Of a DNA stretch of 64,000 bases, positions 44,492 to 53,897 are shown in pieces. The translations under genes were made by a program, and so were the position numbers. Position 1 is the first letter of the stretch, and every line of letters begins with the position of its first letter. The notes beneath the pieces were generated by a model. That model was not told the DNA's origin. It saw nothing but the letters and a program-made list of their open reading frames with translations, and did not search any database. Source of the stretch: Burkholderia ambifaria AMMD (lineage in GTDB: Bacteria; Pseudomonadota; Gammaproteobacteria; Burkholderiales; Burkholderiaceae). Location of the stretch: the NCBI RefSeq assembly GCF_000203915.1, contig NC_008392.1, positions 248,001 through 312,000 of the forward strand, in the 5' to 3' direction.

Positions 44492-45604
44492 ATGTCTTCC
44501 CTGCTCAGCACCTATGATCTGCGCGGCCTGCCGCTGCCCAACCGAGTCGTGATGGGGCCGATGACGCGCTCGCGCGCACCGTCGCGCGGCCTGCCGACCG
44601 CGCTCATGGCCGAGTATTACGCGCAGCGCGCGTCCGCCGGCCTGATCGTCACCGAGGCGACCAACGTCAGCCACACGTCCGCCGCGTTCGAACTGACGCC
44701 CGGGCTCGTCACCGACGAACAGGCGGCCGGCTGGAAGCAGGTCACGGACGCAGTCCATGCGAACGGCGGCCGCATCTTCGCGCAGTTGTGGCACGGCGGT
44801 CGCGTCAGCTCGCTGACGCTGCTCGGCGGCGACGCGCCGCTGTCGCCGTCCGGCATCAACGACGATCTCGAGCAGTTGCAGGTGTGGGCCCGGTTGCAGA
44901 ACGGCTACTACACGAAGATTCACGCGACGCCGTCGCGCGCGATGACGACGGACGAAGTCGCCGCGACGGTCGACGACTTCGGCCGCGCGGCCGCCCGCGC
45001 GATGGCGGCCGGCTTCGACGGCGTCGAGATCCACGCGGCCAACGGCTACCTGCCGCACCAGTTCCTGTCGTCGACGCTGAACCGCCGCGACGACCGCTAC
45101 GGCGGCTCGGTCGCGAACCGCGCGCGCTTTCTCGAGGAGATCGTCGACGCGGTCGGCGACGTGATGCCGCTCAGCCGTGTGGGCGTGCGCATCTCGCCGT
45201 ACGCGCAATACAACAACGTGCGGGACGCGGATCCCGATGCAACGTACGCGTACGTCGGCCGCATGCTCGACGAAGCGGGCGTCGCCTACCTGCACGCGGC
45301 CGATACCAACGGCTGGAGCGGCGAGCCCGACCTGCCGCGCATCATCGAGCACACGCGCAAGACCTTCAGCGGCACGCTGATCGTCAATGGCGGCATCACG
45401 CCGGACGCCGCGAATGCGCTGATCGATGCGGGCGACGCCGATCTCGTCGCGTTCGCGCGTGCGTACATCGCGAACCCGGATCTCGTCGAACGCATCGCCA
45501 TGCATGCCCCGCTCGCCGTGCCGAAGTCGATCGGCTGGTACGGCGGCGAGCGTGCGGGATACGTCGACTATGCGCGGCACGACGCGGCGGCACCGACCGC
45601 CTGA
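44492..45604 (+). CDS. Old Yellow Enzyme family alkene reductase (NemA-like)
   Basis: A 370-residue FMN-dependent NADPH oxidoreductase that reduces alpha,beta-unsaturated carbonyls, nitroalkenes or N-ethylmaleimide. His181 and Asn184 (HAANGYLPHQF), which bind the substrate carbonyl, and the FMN-binding start LPNRVVMGPMTRSRA are present. Length is that of the family. AAGGAG precedes the ATG. It converges with the HD-like gene on the other strand. Redox detoxification fits the neighbouring exporter. Confidence 0.92.
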   Translation: MSSLLSTYDLRGLPLPNRVVMGPMTRSRAPSRGLPTALMAEYYAQRASAGLIVTEATNVSHTSAAFELTPGLVTDEQAAGWKQVTDAVHANGGRIFAQLWHGGRVSSLTLLGGDAPLSPSGINDDLEQLQVWARLQNGYYTKIHATPSRAMTTDEVAATVDDFGRAAARAMAAGFDGVEIHAANGYLPHQFLSSTLNRRDDRYGGSVANRARFLEEIVDAVGDVMPLSRVGVRISPYAQYNNVRDADPDATYAYVGRMLDEAGVAYLHAADTNGWSGEPDLPRIIEHTRKTFSGTLIVNGGITPDAANALIDAGDADLVAFARAYIANPDLVERIAMHAPLAVPKSIGWYGGERAGYVDYARHDAAAPTA

Positions 45605-45682
45605 GCCGCATCGCACGGCGACGCTCCGCCGAATGACCGGCGGGGCACGCCGGCTGCCGGCCGTCGCTTCGCAACGGTTCGT

Positions 45683-46354
45683 TCAGGCATCCTTCCAATG
45701 CGCACCCAGCACGCGCCCGCAGAAATTCGGCCGGTGAAAATCCGGATTGGCCCGCTCGAGCACGTCTGCGCTCCAGGTGCCGAACGTCGATGCCGGCCGG
45801 TGCGCGACCCCGTGGGCGACCGCGTCGAGGAACGCGTCGCCGAACCCGTCGCCGCGCGGATAAGCGGCGAGCAGCGCGCGGCGCTCGTCGGCCGAATACG
45901 CGTCGGCGTCGGTGGCCATCAGGTCCGTCGATACCGCGCTCGACAGCGCGCGCGCCAGCGGCGACACGCGGGCGGCCACGCCGGGCGTCGTATGCAGCGC
46001 GATCGCGCGCCATACGTCGTCGCAGATGGGCTGCGGCGTGCGGTGCCGCAACAGGAACGCGTGCGCGGCATCGGCGCTGTCGAGCTCGTAGCGCGCGCTC
46101 GAGCGGCAATATGCGGCGCTCAGGCCCATGTTCGCGTACAGGGCGGCCACGTACAGCGCATCGGCATCGCACGTGTCGCCGGCGCGGCGCGCGGCGAGCG
46201 ACGCGAGGACGAATACCCGGCAAGCGTGGTCGGTGATCACGCGCGGCAGCGACGCGCGTGCGGCTTCGGCGGCCTCGATCGCGATCGGCGTGCGCGGAAT
46301 GCGAACGCCGGCGACTTCGTCATTCGCCGATGCGCACGTGTGCGCAGAATTCAT
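45683..46354 (-). CDS. HD-fold protein (cyanamide-hydratase-like) lacking the HD dyad
   Basis: A 223-residue protein related to the HD-domain family that includes cyanamide hydratase-like enzymes. The first His (DHACRVF), RYELDSADAA, AIALHTTPGV and the NPDFHRPNFC end are conserved. But where the family has His-Asp (usually FHDMGL) this protein has Ala-Asn (YANMGL), so the metal site cannot form in the usual way and hydrolysis is doubtful. A strong AAGGAG precedes ATG 46354. It lies 74 bases downstream of the second amidohydrolase gene, same strand, suggesting cotranscription. It may be a binding or regulatory pseudoenzyme. Confidence 0.8.
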   Translation of the reverse strand: MNSAHTCASANDEVAGVRIPRTPIAIEAAEAARASLPRVITDHACRVFVLASLAARRAGDTCDADALYVAALYANMGLSAAYCRSSARYELDSADAAHAFLLRHRTPQPICDDVWRAIALHTTPGVAARVSPLARALSSAVSTDLMATDADAYSADERRALLAAYPRGDGFGDAFLDAVAHGVAHRPASTFGTWSADVLERANPDFHRPNFCGRVLGAHWKDA

Positions 46355-46428
46355 GTCGTCTCCTTCTGCCCCGTGCCGGGGCCGAAAAATTGCTTGTTCT
46401 TCGCGGCGCGCGCGCCGGCACCCGTCGC

Positions 46429-48309
46429 CTAAAACGCGGCGCCGAGGCAACCGAACGCGCTGCACGGCTCGGCGAGTTCCGTTGCGGCCGCATCCATGCG
46501 CTGCGCGAAACGACGCCCGTATTCGCGCGCGAAACCGGCATCGCGGCCGCCGTCGGCCGCGGCTCGCGGCTGCGCGGACGCGACCGGACGCCACCGGCCC
46601 ATGCCGCCGAACTCGGCCACGGGCGACCACGCGGGGCTCACCGGCAGCGGCGGCGGCGCCAGCGGCGCGAATTCGTCATCCGCGTGCACGACCTTGCCGT
46701 CGACGATCGTCAGGACCGACGACAGGTGCTTGATGCGTGATTCGTCGATCGTGAAGTAGTCGTCCGTCAGCACCGCGAAATCCGCGTACCGGCCGGGCAC
46801 CAGCGCGCCCTTGCGATCGTCTTCGTTCGAGAACCACGCGCTGCCGACCGTATAGCGGCGCAGCGCCTCCATCCGGCTGAGCCGGTTGCGCTCCGGATAG
46901 AGCACCGTGCCGCCGACCGTGCGCCCGGACACCATCCAGTACAGCGACACGAACGGGTTGTAGCTCGCGATGCGCGTCGCATCGGAGCCGGCACCGACCG
47001 GCAGCCCGGCCGCCAGCATCGCGCGGATCGGCGGCGTGCGCGTGGCGGCTTGCGTGCCGTAGCGCGCAATGAAGTACTCGCCCTGGAACGCCATCCGGTG
47101 CTGCACCGTCACGCCCCCGCCGAGCGCCGCGATGCGCGCGATGTTCGCATCCGAAATCGTCTCGCAATGATCGAAGAACCAGCGCAGGCCGTCGAACGGG
47201 ACGTCACGATTCACGGCTTCGAGCACGTTCAGGAAGCGGCCGATCGATTCGTCGTACGTCGCGTGGAGCCTGAACGGCCAGCGCTGGCTGACCAGCAGCC
47301 GGACGACCGCGGTCAGCTCCGCCTCGAGTTCGTCGGGCAGGTCCGGGCGCGGCTCGAGGAAATTGCCGAAATCGGCCGCGGAATACACCAGCAGTTCGCC
47401 GACGCCGTTCAGCCGCAGGAACGCGTCGCCGTCGCCGGGCTTGGCCAGCGTCATCCAGCGCGCGCAGTCGTCGATTTCGCGCCCCGCATGCTGCACGAAC
47501 AGGCTGTACGCGATGCGCACCGTCATTTCGCCGCGCTTCGCGAGCGCCATGAGCGCGGCGTAATCGTCCGGATAGGCCTGAAAATCGCCGCCGGCGTCGA
47601 TCGCGCTGGTCACGCCGAGGCGGTTCAGCTCGCGCATGAAGTGCCGCATCGAATTCATCTGGTCGTCGAAGCCGAGCCTGGGGCCCTTCTCCAGCGCCGC
47701 ATGCAGCACGGCCACGTCCGGGCGCGCGAGCAGCATGCCGGTCGGCCTGCCGGCGCGATCGCGCTGGATCTCGCCGCCGGGCGGATCGCACGTGTCGCGG
47801 CCATAGCCGATCGCACGCAGCGCGGCCGCGTTCAGCAGCGCGCTGTCGCCCAGGTGCATCACGAACACCGGCGTGTCGGGCGCGATCGCGTTGAGCTCGG
47901 CCACCGTCGGCCCGCGCTTTTCGGCGAACTGGAATTCGGTCCAGCCGCCGACCACGCGCACCCACTGCGGCGCGGGCGTGCGCAGCACCTGGCGACGCAG
48001 CATGCGCAGCGCCTCGGCCAGCGTGGGGACGCCGTCCCAGCGCAGTTCCAGGTTGAAATTCAGGCCGCCGCGGATCACGTGCAGGTGCGAGTCGTTCAGC
48101 CCCGGGATCACGGTGCGGCCGTTCAGGTCGATATGAAGCGTGTCGCCGCGCGCATGGCGCATGACCTCGGCTGCGCTGCCGGCCGCGAGAATCCGGCCGT
48201 CCTTCACCGCGAGCGCGGTCACGAACGACTGCCTGTCGTCCTGCGTCGCGATCTTGCCGTTGAATACGATGAGATCCGCCGATTCCGCGGATTGCGTCGC
48301 CTTAAGCAC
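46429..48309 (-). CDS. Amidohydrolase-family protein (YtcJ-like), paralogue 2
   Basis: A 626-residue amidohydrolase closely related to the one at 28.1-30.0 kb; for example both share APQWVRVVGG and HFMRELNRLGVT. The metal-binding NDSHLH motif and GAGSDATRI region are intact. The start is GTG 48309, with GGGGAGG upstream; an ATG at 48360 is less likely. The C-terminus has an extension ending in CSAFGCLGAAF, sharing an FGC motif with the other paralogue's tail. Substrate unknown. The HD-like gene follows on the same strand, but XapX, YcaC-like and DoxX partners are missing here. Confidence 0.87.
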   Translation of the reverse strand: MLKATQSAESADLIVFNGKIATQDDRQSFVTALAVKDGRILAAGSAAEVMRHARGDTLHIDLNGRTVIPGLNDSHLHVIRGGLNFNLELRWDGVPTLAEALRMLRRQVLRTPAPQWVRVVGGWTEFQFAEKRGPTVAELNAIAPDTPVFVMHLGDSALLNAAALRAIGYGRDTCDPPGGEIQRDRAGRPTGMLLARPDVAVLHAALEKGPRLGFDDQMNSMRHFMRELNRLGVTSAIDAGGDFQAYPDDYAALMALAKRGEMTVRIAYSLFVQHAGREIDDCARWMTLAKPGDGDAFLRLNGVGELLVYSAADFGNFLEPRPDLPDELEAELTAVVRLLVSQRWPFRLHATYDESIGRFLNVLEAVNRDVPFDGLRWFFDHCETISDANIARIAALGGGVTVQHRMAFQGEYFIARYGTQAATRTPPIRAMLAAGLPVGAGSDATRIASYNPFVSLYWMVSGRTVGGTVLYPERNRLSRMEALRRYTVGSAWFSNEDDRKGALVPGRYADFAVLTDDYFTIDESRIKHLSSVLTIVDGKVVHADDEFAPLAPPPLPVSPAWSPVAEFGGMGRWRPVASAQPRAAADGGRDAGFAREYGRRFAQRMDAAATELAEPCSAFGCLGAAF

Positions 48310-48466
48310 CGTCAGCCTCCCCGCTTGCGCCGCAGGCCGGCAACCGGCCGCACGCGGCATGCCGGCGGTTTGACGTTACAAGCACCATCCACCCTCCGTT
48401 GAATATTGATCGACCGGACGGCCGGCCGCGTTGCGCGGGTGCGTCCTGAGCGGGCCACGCGCGCCA

Positions 48467-51313
48467 TCACGCGGCCGATTGCATCGCATCGAGGGTCTCG
48501 TGGCGGAGGTGCGCAGGACCGGTCGGCCGCGCCGTCTCCGAGCGGATGAAGCTCTGCACCCGCGCGAGGCGCCGCACGTCGACCGCGCGCGATTGCGGGT
48601 CGAAATGCCCGGACAGGTTCGCCACCAGCGACGACGCCTGCCCGATACGCCCGCGCTCGATCAGATGATCGGCGAGATCAAGCGTGCCGCGCAGCGCCCA
48701 CATCGCCGCGCCCTGCCCGTTCGCCGCATGGATCGCCATCAGCAGATGCCGGTGCCCGTCCGCTTCGCAGGCGATCGCGCGCTCCGCGTCGGCGGTGCGG
48801 GCCTGTTCGAGCATCGCCAGACCTCGGGCACGCAGCAGCTCGGGCACGAACAGATGCTCGCCTTGCGCGCGGCAGCACGCGAGCGTCGCGTCGAGCTTCA
48901 CGCGGGCCTCGGCCGCGCGGCCCGTGCGCGTGAGCCCTTCCGCATACGCGACCACCAGCGGCGCGAGCAGGCGCCGGAAGCCGCTCGCCTCGATGCGTCG
49001 CAGCGCGGGTTCGAGCCGCGCCAGCCCGGCGCCCGGATGGCCGGCCTGCATGTCGAACTGTCCCGCGAGACATTCCGCATGGTCGAGCCAGATATCGAAG
49101 CCGTTCGCCTCGGCGGCCGAGCGCAGCGTCGCGAGATAGTCGGAGATGATGTCGTGATCGCCATGGCGCAACGCGATCGGCACGGCCGCCGCGCCGAGCA
49201 CGACGCACAACGCCAGCGCCGACCCGCCGCGGCGCGCGGATTCGACCGCCTGCGCGGCGAGCCGCATCGCATGGTCCACGTCGCCCTGCATCCAGACGAG
49301 CCGCGCCAGCACCGTCCGCCCAAGCGTGGCGACGTCAATGCCGAGCGCCGCTGCCGCGCAAGGCGGTTCGCCGGCCACGGCCAGCTCGGCCGTGGCCGCC
49401 TCCAGCCGCTCGCGCGCCTGTGCATGCTCGCCGAAGTAATGCAGCGACGTCGCGACCATCGCGTTCGCCAGCAGCCGTTGCGGCCGGTCACCGCGCCGCT
49501 CGGCGGCCCGCTCGAAGCGCATCGCGTAGCGCAGCGATTCGTGAATGTCGCCGTGCGACAGCGTCGCGTTCCAGAGCCCGACCATCGCGCTGGCGTCGAA
49601 TGCGTCGTCACCGACGCGCCCGGCAAGGCCGAGCGTGCGCTCCCACATCGCGGCAGCCGTCTGCGTATCGCCGTCCGTATATAGCAGCGCCGACGCATAG
49701 GCCGCGCGCAGCCGCATCTCGCTCGACGCGTCGACGGGCCCGAGCGCGCCGGCCTCGATCGCGTCGAGCGCGCGCCTCGCCGGGATCGAACAGTCGCGCA
49801 TGCGCGCCGGCTCCCGCAATGCGAGCGCCAGCGCGTCGGCTTCCGCGACCGGCGGCTCGACCGCCGCGGGTTCGCGCACGGCTTGCACGGGAGCCGGCAG
49901 CCGGGCTTGCGCCTGCGCGTGTTCATGGCGCGCATGACGCTCGGCGATGCGTTCGAACTCGCCCTCGTTATGCAGCTTCTCCAGCGCATACGCGCGCGTC
50001 GATTCGGTCAATCGGTAGCGCGCCTGCGCGCCGTTGAATTCGACGGTCACCAGCGACTTGGCGATCAGCTCGCCGAGCACGGCGATCATATCGGCGGGCG
50101 ACATGCCGGGATCCATCGCGACTTCGCGCGCCGCATCGAACGTGAACGGGCCGACGAAGCACGCCATCCGGCGAAACAGCGCACGCGCGGCCGCATCCAG
50201 CAGCACGTAGCTCCAGTCGAACGTCGCGCGCAGCGTCTGATGGCGCGGCAACGCGGAGCGCAGGCCGCCGGTGAGCAGGTTCAGCCGGTCGTCGAGACGC
50301 GACGCAACGACCTCCAGCCCGAGCGTCGCGACGCGCGCGGCAGCCAGTTCGATCGCGAGGGGAAGCCCGTCGAGCCGCCGGCAGATATCGCCGATCAGCC
50401 GGACACCGGCCGCGTCGATCACGCACTCGGGCGTGGCCGCGCGAACCCGCGCCAGAAACAGCTCGACCGCCGAATGGCGCGCGATCTCGTCGACCGTTGC
50501 GGCGCCGTCGGGCACCGCCAGCGGACTCACGCGGAACACGGTTTCGACCGAGATATGAAGCGGTTCGCGGCTCGTCACGAGCACCCGCAGCGGCGCGGCG
50601 CGCGCCGTCAGCGACTCGACGAGGTCGGCCACCAGATCGACGACGTGCTCCGCGTTGTCGAGCACGAGCAGGCTGCGCGACACGGCGAATGCGTCGCCGA
50701 GCCGGTCGACGGCCGGCACGCCATGCATGTCGAGCCCCAGTTCCGCGGCAATCGCGAGCAGCACGTCGTCGCGCGTCGTGGCTCGCGCCAGCTCCACGAA
50801 CAGCGCGCGCTCGCCGACCCGGCCGCGCCACGTGTGCGCGACGCGGTCGGCCAGACTCGTCTTGCCGATGCCGCCCGCGCCGACGAGCGTGACGACCGGC
50901 GCACGGTCGATCATGTCGACGATCTGCTCGAGCTCGGCGCGGCGGCCGACGAGCGGGGCGTGATGGGTCGCTTCGGCGCCTGGCGCCGCGGCGGCCGGGT
51001 GCGGCGCCACCGCGTGCAGGAGCGGCGGATTCGCGACCAGCAGGTAGCCGCGGCCCGGGACGGTCTTGATCAGGTCGCGGCTCGCACCGAGCGCCTTGCG
51101 CAACGCCGCGACATGCACCTGCAGCCGGTTCTCCTCGACGATCAGGCCGGGCCAGACGGCATCCATGATGTCGTCCTTCGACACGACGGAACCGTTGGCG
51201 CGATGCAGTACTTCAAGTATGTCGAGCGCGCGCGCGCCAATACGCAGCGCCGCGCCGTGACGGCGAATGTCCCGCTGCTCGAAATCCACCGATAAAGCCC
51301 CGATCTGGATCAT
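48467..51313 (-). CDS. Winged-helix regulator/STAND ATPase with TPR-like C-terminus (long paralogue)
   Basis: A 948-residue regulator. Residues 1-95 are an OmpR-type winged helix (KTVPGRGYLLV), 120-430 an NB-ARC-like ATPase with GAGGIGKT (145-152), a LLVLDNAEHVV Walker B region and GLPLAIELAAARV, and 500-948 an Ala-rich helical region that resembles TPR repeats. This layout matches LuxR/AfsR-type STAND regulators in which the C-terminal repeats hold the protein inactive until a signal binds. Start ATG 51313 has GGAGG upstream. It shares most N-terminal motifs with the regulator at 32.7-34.4 kb. Confidence 0.86.
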   Translation of the reverse strand: MIQIGALSVDFEQRDIRRHGAALRIGARALDILEVLHRANGSVVSKDDIMDAVWPGLIVEENRLQVHVAALRKALGASRDLIKTVPGRGYLLVANPPLLHAVAPHPAAAAPGAEATHHAPLVGRRAELEQIVDMIDRAPVVTLVGAGGIGKTSLADRVAHTWRGRVGERALFVELARATTRDDVLLAIAAELGLDMHGVPAVDRLGDAFAVSRSLLVLDNAEHVVDLVADLVESLTARAAPLRVLVTSREPLHISVETVFRVSPLAVPDGAATVDEIARHSAVELFLARVRAATPECVIDAAGVRLIGDICRRLDGLPLAIELAAARVATLGLEVVASRLDDRLNLLTGGLRSALPRHQTLRATFDWSYVLLDAAARALFRRMACFVGPFTFDAAREVAMDPGMSPADMIAVLGELIAKSLVTVEFNGAQARYRLTESTRAYALEKLHNEGEFERIAERHARHEHAQAQARLPAPVQAVREPAAVEPPVAEADALALALREPARMRDCSIPARRALDAIEAGALGPVDASSEMRLRAAYASALLYTDGDTQTAAAMWERTLGLAGRVGDDAFDASAMVGLWNATLSHGDIHESLRYAMRFERAAERRGDRPQRLLANAMVATSLHYFGEHAQARERLEAATAELAVAGEPPCAAAALGIDVATLGRTVLARLVWMQGDVDHAMRLAAQAVESARRGGSALALCVVLGAAAVPIALRHGDHDIISDYLATLRSAAEANGFDIWLDHAECLAGQFDMQAGHPGAGLARLEPALRRIEASGFRRLLAPLVVAYAEGLTRTGRAAEARVKLDATLACCRAQGEHLFVPELLRARGLAMLEQARTADAERAIACEADGHRHLLMAIHAANGQGAAMWALRGTLDLADHLIERGRIGQASSLVANLSGHFDPQSRAVDVRRLARVQSFIRSETARPTGPAHLRHETLDAMQSAA

Positions 51314-51704
51314 GGCCGCCTCCAGGTTCCCCACGATGACCGCCATGTGAACGGAGCAGGTCACGGGGGCGGGAGTCCGCACCCGGCCTGCCGTTCAGGG
51401 CGGGTTCAAAGTCTCGAAAATGTCGGGCCGAGTGTATACGCGGATTTCGTAAAAATCTTGAAGGAAAATGCGCTGATACGGCGCGCCGGCGGCCGCCGCC
51501 CGGCGGGAATGCGGATCCGGCGATATCATTCGCCCCAGCGTGTTCGCGTGCTGGTCGGGCCCCGGCACCGCCCGAAACTGTCCGTGACAAGCATTTCGTC
51601 AAGCAGCGGACATTTGTTCAAGTTATCTTCGGCCTATCGGGCCCGCTGTATGTACCGGACGCCACGATGCTCGCCCGCCGTCCGACTCCGAAGGAATTTT
51701 CGCC
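51314..51704. other. Divergent region between two regulator genes
   Basis: About 390 bases separating the STAND regulator (minus) and an AraC-type gene (plus). No convincing gene. Region 51420-51480 is AT-richer. Contains promoters for both regulators. Confidence 0.4.
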
Positions 51705-52613
51705 ATGGCAGATCCCCTCGCCGCGCCCCCCGCGGCACCCCCGAAAGACACGCTCGGCTGCATCGCGAACCTGCTGTCCAAGGATATTGAAAGGTCCGCG
51801 GGCGGCCTGACGCTCCACCGCAAATGCATGCGCGACGAACAGTTCGAGCGCATCGAGATGGCGGCCAGCGATCGCGGCTTCCTGATCGGCGTATCGCTGA
51901 ACGCCGGCCACCGCCGGACGATCTACCGCGGGTCCGGCAAATCCGAGCGGCGGTTTCAGCACAACTCCATCTACATTCGCGACTTTTCGCGGAATTTCCG
52001 CGCCGACCTCTACGGCAAGTTCGACTTCGTCCTCGTCGAGCTGTCGCATCGCTATCTGGGCGACCTCGGCCGCGAGCACGACGGTCTGGAAATCGGCGGC
52101 CTGAGTTGCGCGCCCGACGTGCAGGACGCGGTGCTGGGCCACCTCGCGCAAGCCGTCGCCAACAGCCTCGACGGGTCCGGCGCGCTGAACGCGTTGTTCG
52201 TCGAGCAGATGGGGCTCGCGATCGGCACGCATCTGGCCTGCCGTTACGGCAATGCGCGGGCGCGCGACCTGGAGCGCAAGGGCACGCTGTCGCCGGTCAA
52301 GGTCGCGCTCGCCAAGGAGCTGCTGATGGAGAAGGCGGACCTCGGCGTGTCGATCGAGGAAGTCGCCAACGAATGCGATCTGTCGCGCGGCTATTTCATC
52401 CGCGCGTTCTCGCGCGCGACCGGACGCACGCCGCATCAATGGCTGCTCGAACAGCGCGTGGTCCGCGCGCGCCAACTGATCGAGACGACCGACATGACGC
52501 TCGCGGAAATCGCGGCCGCCTGCGGCTTCTCGGACCAGAGCCATCTGAACCGCCTGTTCGCCCGCATCGTCGGCCATCCGCCCGGTGCGTGGCGGCGCGG
52601 CATGGCGCGTTGA
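51705..52613 (+). CDS. AraC-family transcriptional regulator
   Basis: A 302-residue regulator with an unrecognised N-terminal sensor part and a C-terminal AraC domain with two helix-turn-helix motifs (SIEEVANECDLSRGYFIRAF, then AEIAAACGFSDQSHLNRLF). AAGGA lies upstream of the ATG. It is divergent from the large STAND regulator and convergent with an exported metallo-hydrolase. Target unknown. Confidence 0.87.
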   Translation: MADPLAAPPAAPPKDTLGCIANLLSKDIERSAGGLTLHRKCMRDEQFERIEMAASDRGFLIGVSLNAGHRRTIYRGSGKSERRFQHNSIYIRDFSRNFRADLYGKFDFVLVELSHRYLGDLGREHDGLEIGGLSCAPDVQDAVLGHLAQAVANSLDGSGALNALFVEQMGLAIGTHLACRYGNARARDLERKGTLSPVKVALAKELLMEKADLGVSIEEVANECDLSRGYFIRAFSRATGRTPHQWLLEQRVVRARQLIETTDMTLAEIAAACGFSDQSHLNRLFARIVGHPPGAWRRGMAR

Positions 52614-52713
52614 GCTGCCCCGTTCACGCCGGGCACGGGGTTGCGACGGCCAACGGCCACGCCGGGCGCGACGAACGATTTTTTTCAATCTGCGTGATTG
52701 GCGTGAACAGGCG

Positions 52714-53703
52714 CTATTGCAGCGGCGTCTCGTCGTAGTTCACCGGCACCCAGTCGTACCGCTCGCCGTCTTTCCGCAAATGCCCGAGCCCGGGAAACGC
52801 GATGTGCGCGGCACCGACCAGATAACGCTTGCCCGCCACGCGCGCGAGCGTGTCGCGCCGCGTGCGGCGAGCCGCATCGGCATCGGTGTCGTACTGGACG
52901 GTGGCGCCGGTGTCCTGCAACTGGATCGCCGCGACGTGGACGATGTCACCCCACGCGAGCAACCCCGCGTTGCCGCTCTCGATCAGATAGGCCGTATGGC
53001 CCGGCGTGTGGCCCGGCATCGGCACCGCGCGAATGCCGGGCGCGAGCGTCGCTTCGCCGCGAAACGTGCTGAAGCGCCCGGCCGCGACGTAAGGCGCGAC
53101 CGACGCGGCCGCCGCATCGAAAAACGACGCGAGGAACGCCGGCGCCTGCGCCTTGCCGTCCGGATCGAGCCAGTATTTCGCGTCGATCTCGTTCACGCGG
53201 ACGGTCGCATTCGGAAAGGTCATCCTGCCGTTCGAAACCAGACCGCCGACATGATCCTTGTGCAGATGCGTGAGCAGCACTTCGTCGATCTGCCCGGGCT
53301 CGTAGCCGGCCGCGCGCAGGTTGGCGAGCAGCTTGCCGCAGCAGTCGCCGTAGAGCACGCCGGCGCCGGTGTCGACGAGGATCCGCTTCGACCCGGTGTC
53401 GATCAGGAACGCGTTGATCGACCCTTGAACCGGCGGCTCGAGAAATTCGCGATCGAGATCGCGCCGGATCGCCTCCTTCGACACGTCGCGAAACACCGTA
53501 TCGATCGGAAACGGATGCGTCCCATCCGACAACGCGACGATCTGCAGGCTGCCGAGCTGCTGCCGATAGAATCCGGGCGGCTGGCGCCCGCCGCCCGGCT
53601 CGTCCGCGAACGCGGCCGACGCGAGAATGCCGACACATCCCACGACGAGCAGCATGCGGCCCGCGCGCGCCGCGCGTGTACACCAGTTCAAGTTCTTCTT
53701 CAT
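52714..53703 (-). CDS. Exported MBL-fold metallo-hydrolase
   Basis: A 329-residue protein with a Sec signal peptide (LLVVGCVGILASAAFA) and the metallo-beta-lactamase-fold motif H146-L-H148-K-D150-H151 (THLHKDH), plus a later GHTPGHTAYL His. The periplasmic location and the remaining sequence resemble methyl-parathion-hydrolase or lactonase-like proteins, but no substrate can be fixed. It is divergent from a LysR gene at 53.9 kb, which is its likely regulator. Confidence 0.88.
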   Translation of the reverse strand: MKKNLNWCTRAARAGRMLLVVGCVGILASAAFADEPGGGRQPPGFYRQQLGSLQIVALSDGTHPFPIDTVFRDVSKEAIRRDLDREFLEPPVQGSINAFLIDTGSKRILVDTGAGVLYGDCCGKLLANLRAAGYEPGQIDEVLLTHLHKDHVGGLVSNGRMTFPNATVRVNEIDAKYWLDPDGKAQAPAFLASFFDAAAASVAPYVAAGRFSTFRGEATLAPGIRAVPMPGHTPGHTAYLIESGNAGLLAWGDIVHVAAIQLQDTGATVQYDTDADAARRTRRDTLARVAGKRYLVGAAHIAFPGLGHLRKDGERYDWVPVNYDETPLQ

Positions 53704-53897
53704 GTCCGATCCCGAGTTTGCGTATCGACGTTATGCCGTGACGCCGAGCTTAACCGTCAGGACCGGGAATAATCCTGCGCGACGCATGAATCGTTCTGAA
53801 CGCGGGATGCGGCGCGATCCACGGCCCCCGGCCGGCGCTAGAATGCGAACGGCATGCAACGCATCGTCGCGACAGCGACACGCACACCGACGACGAC

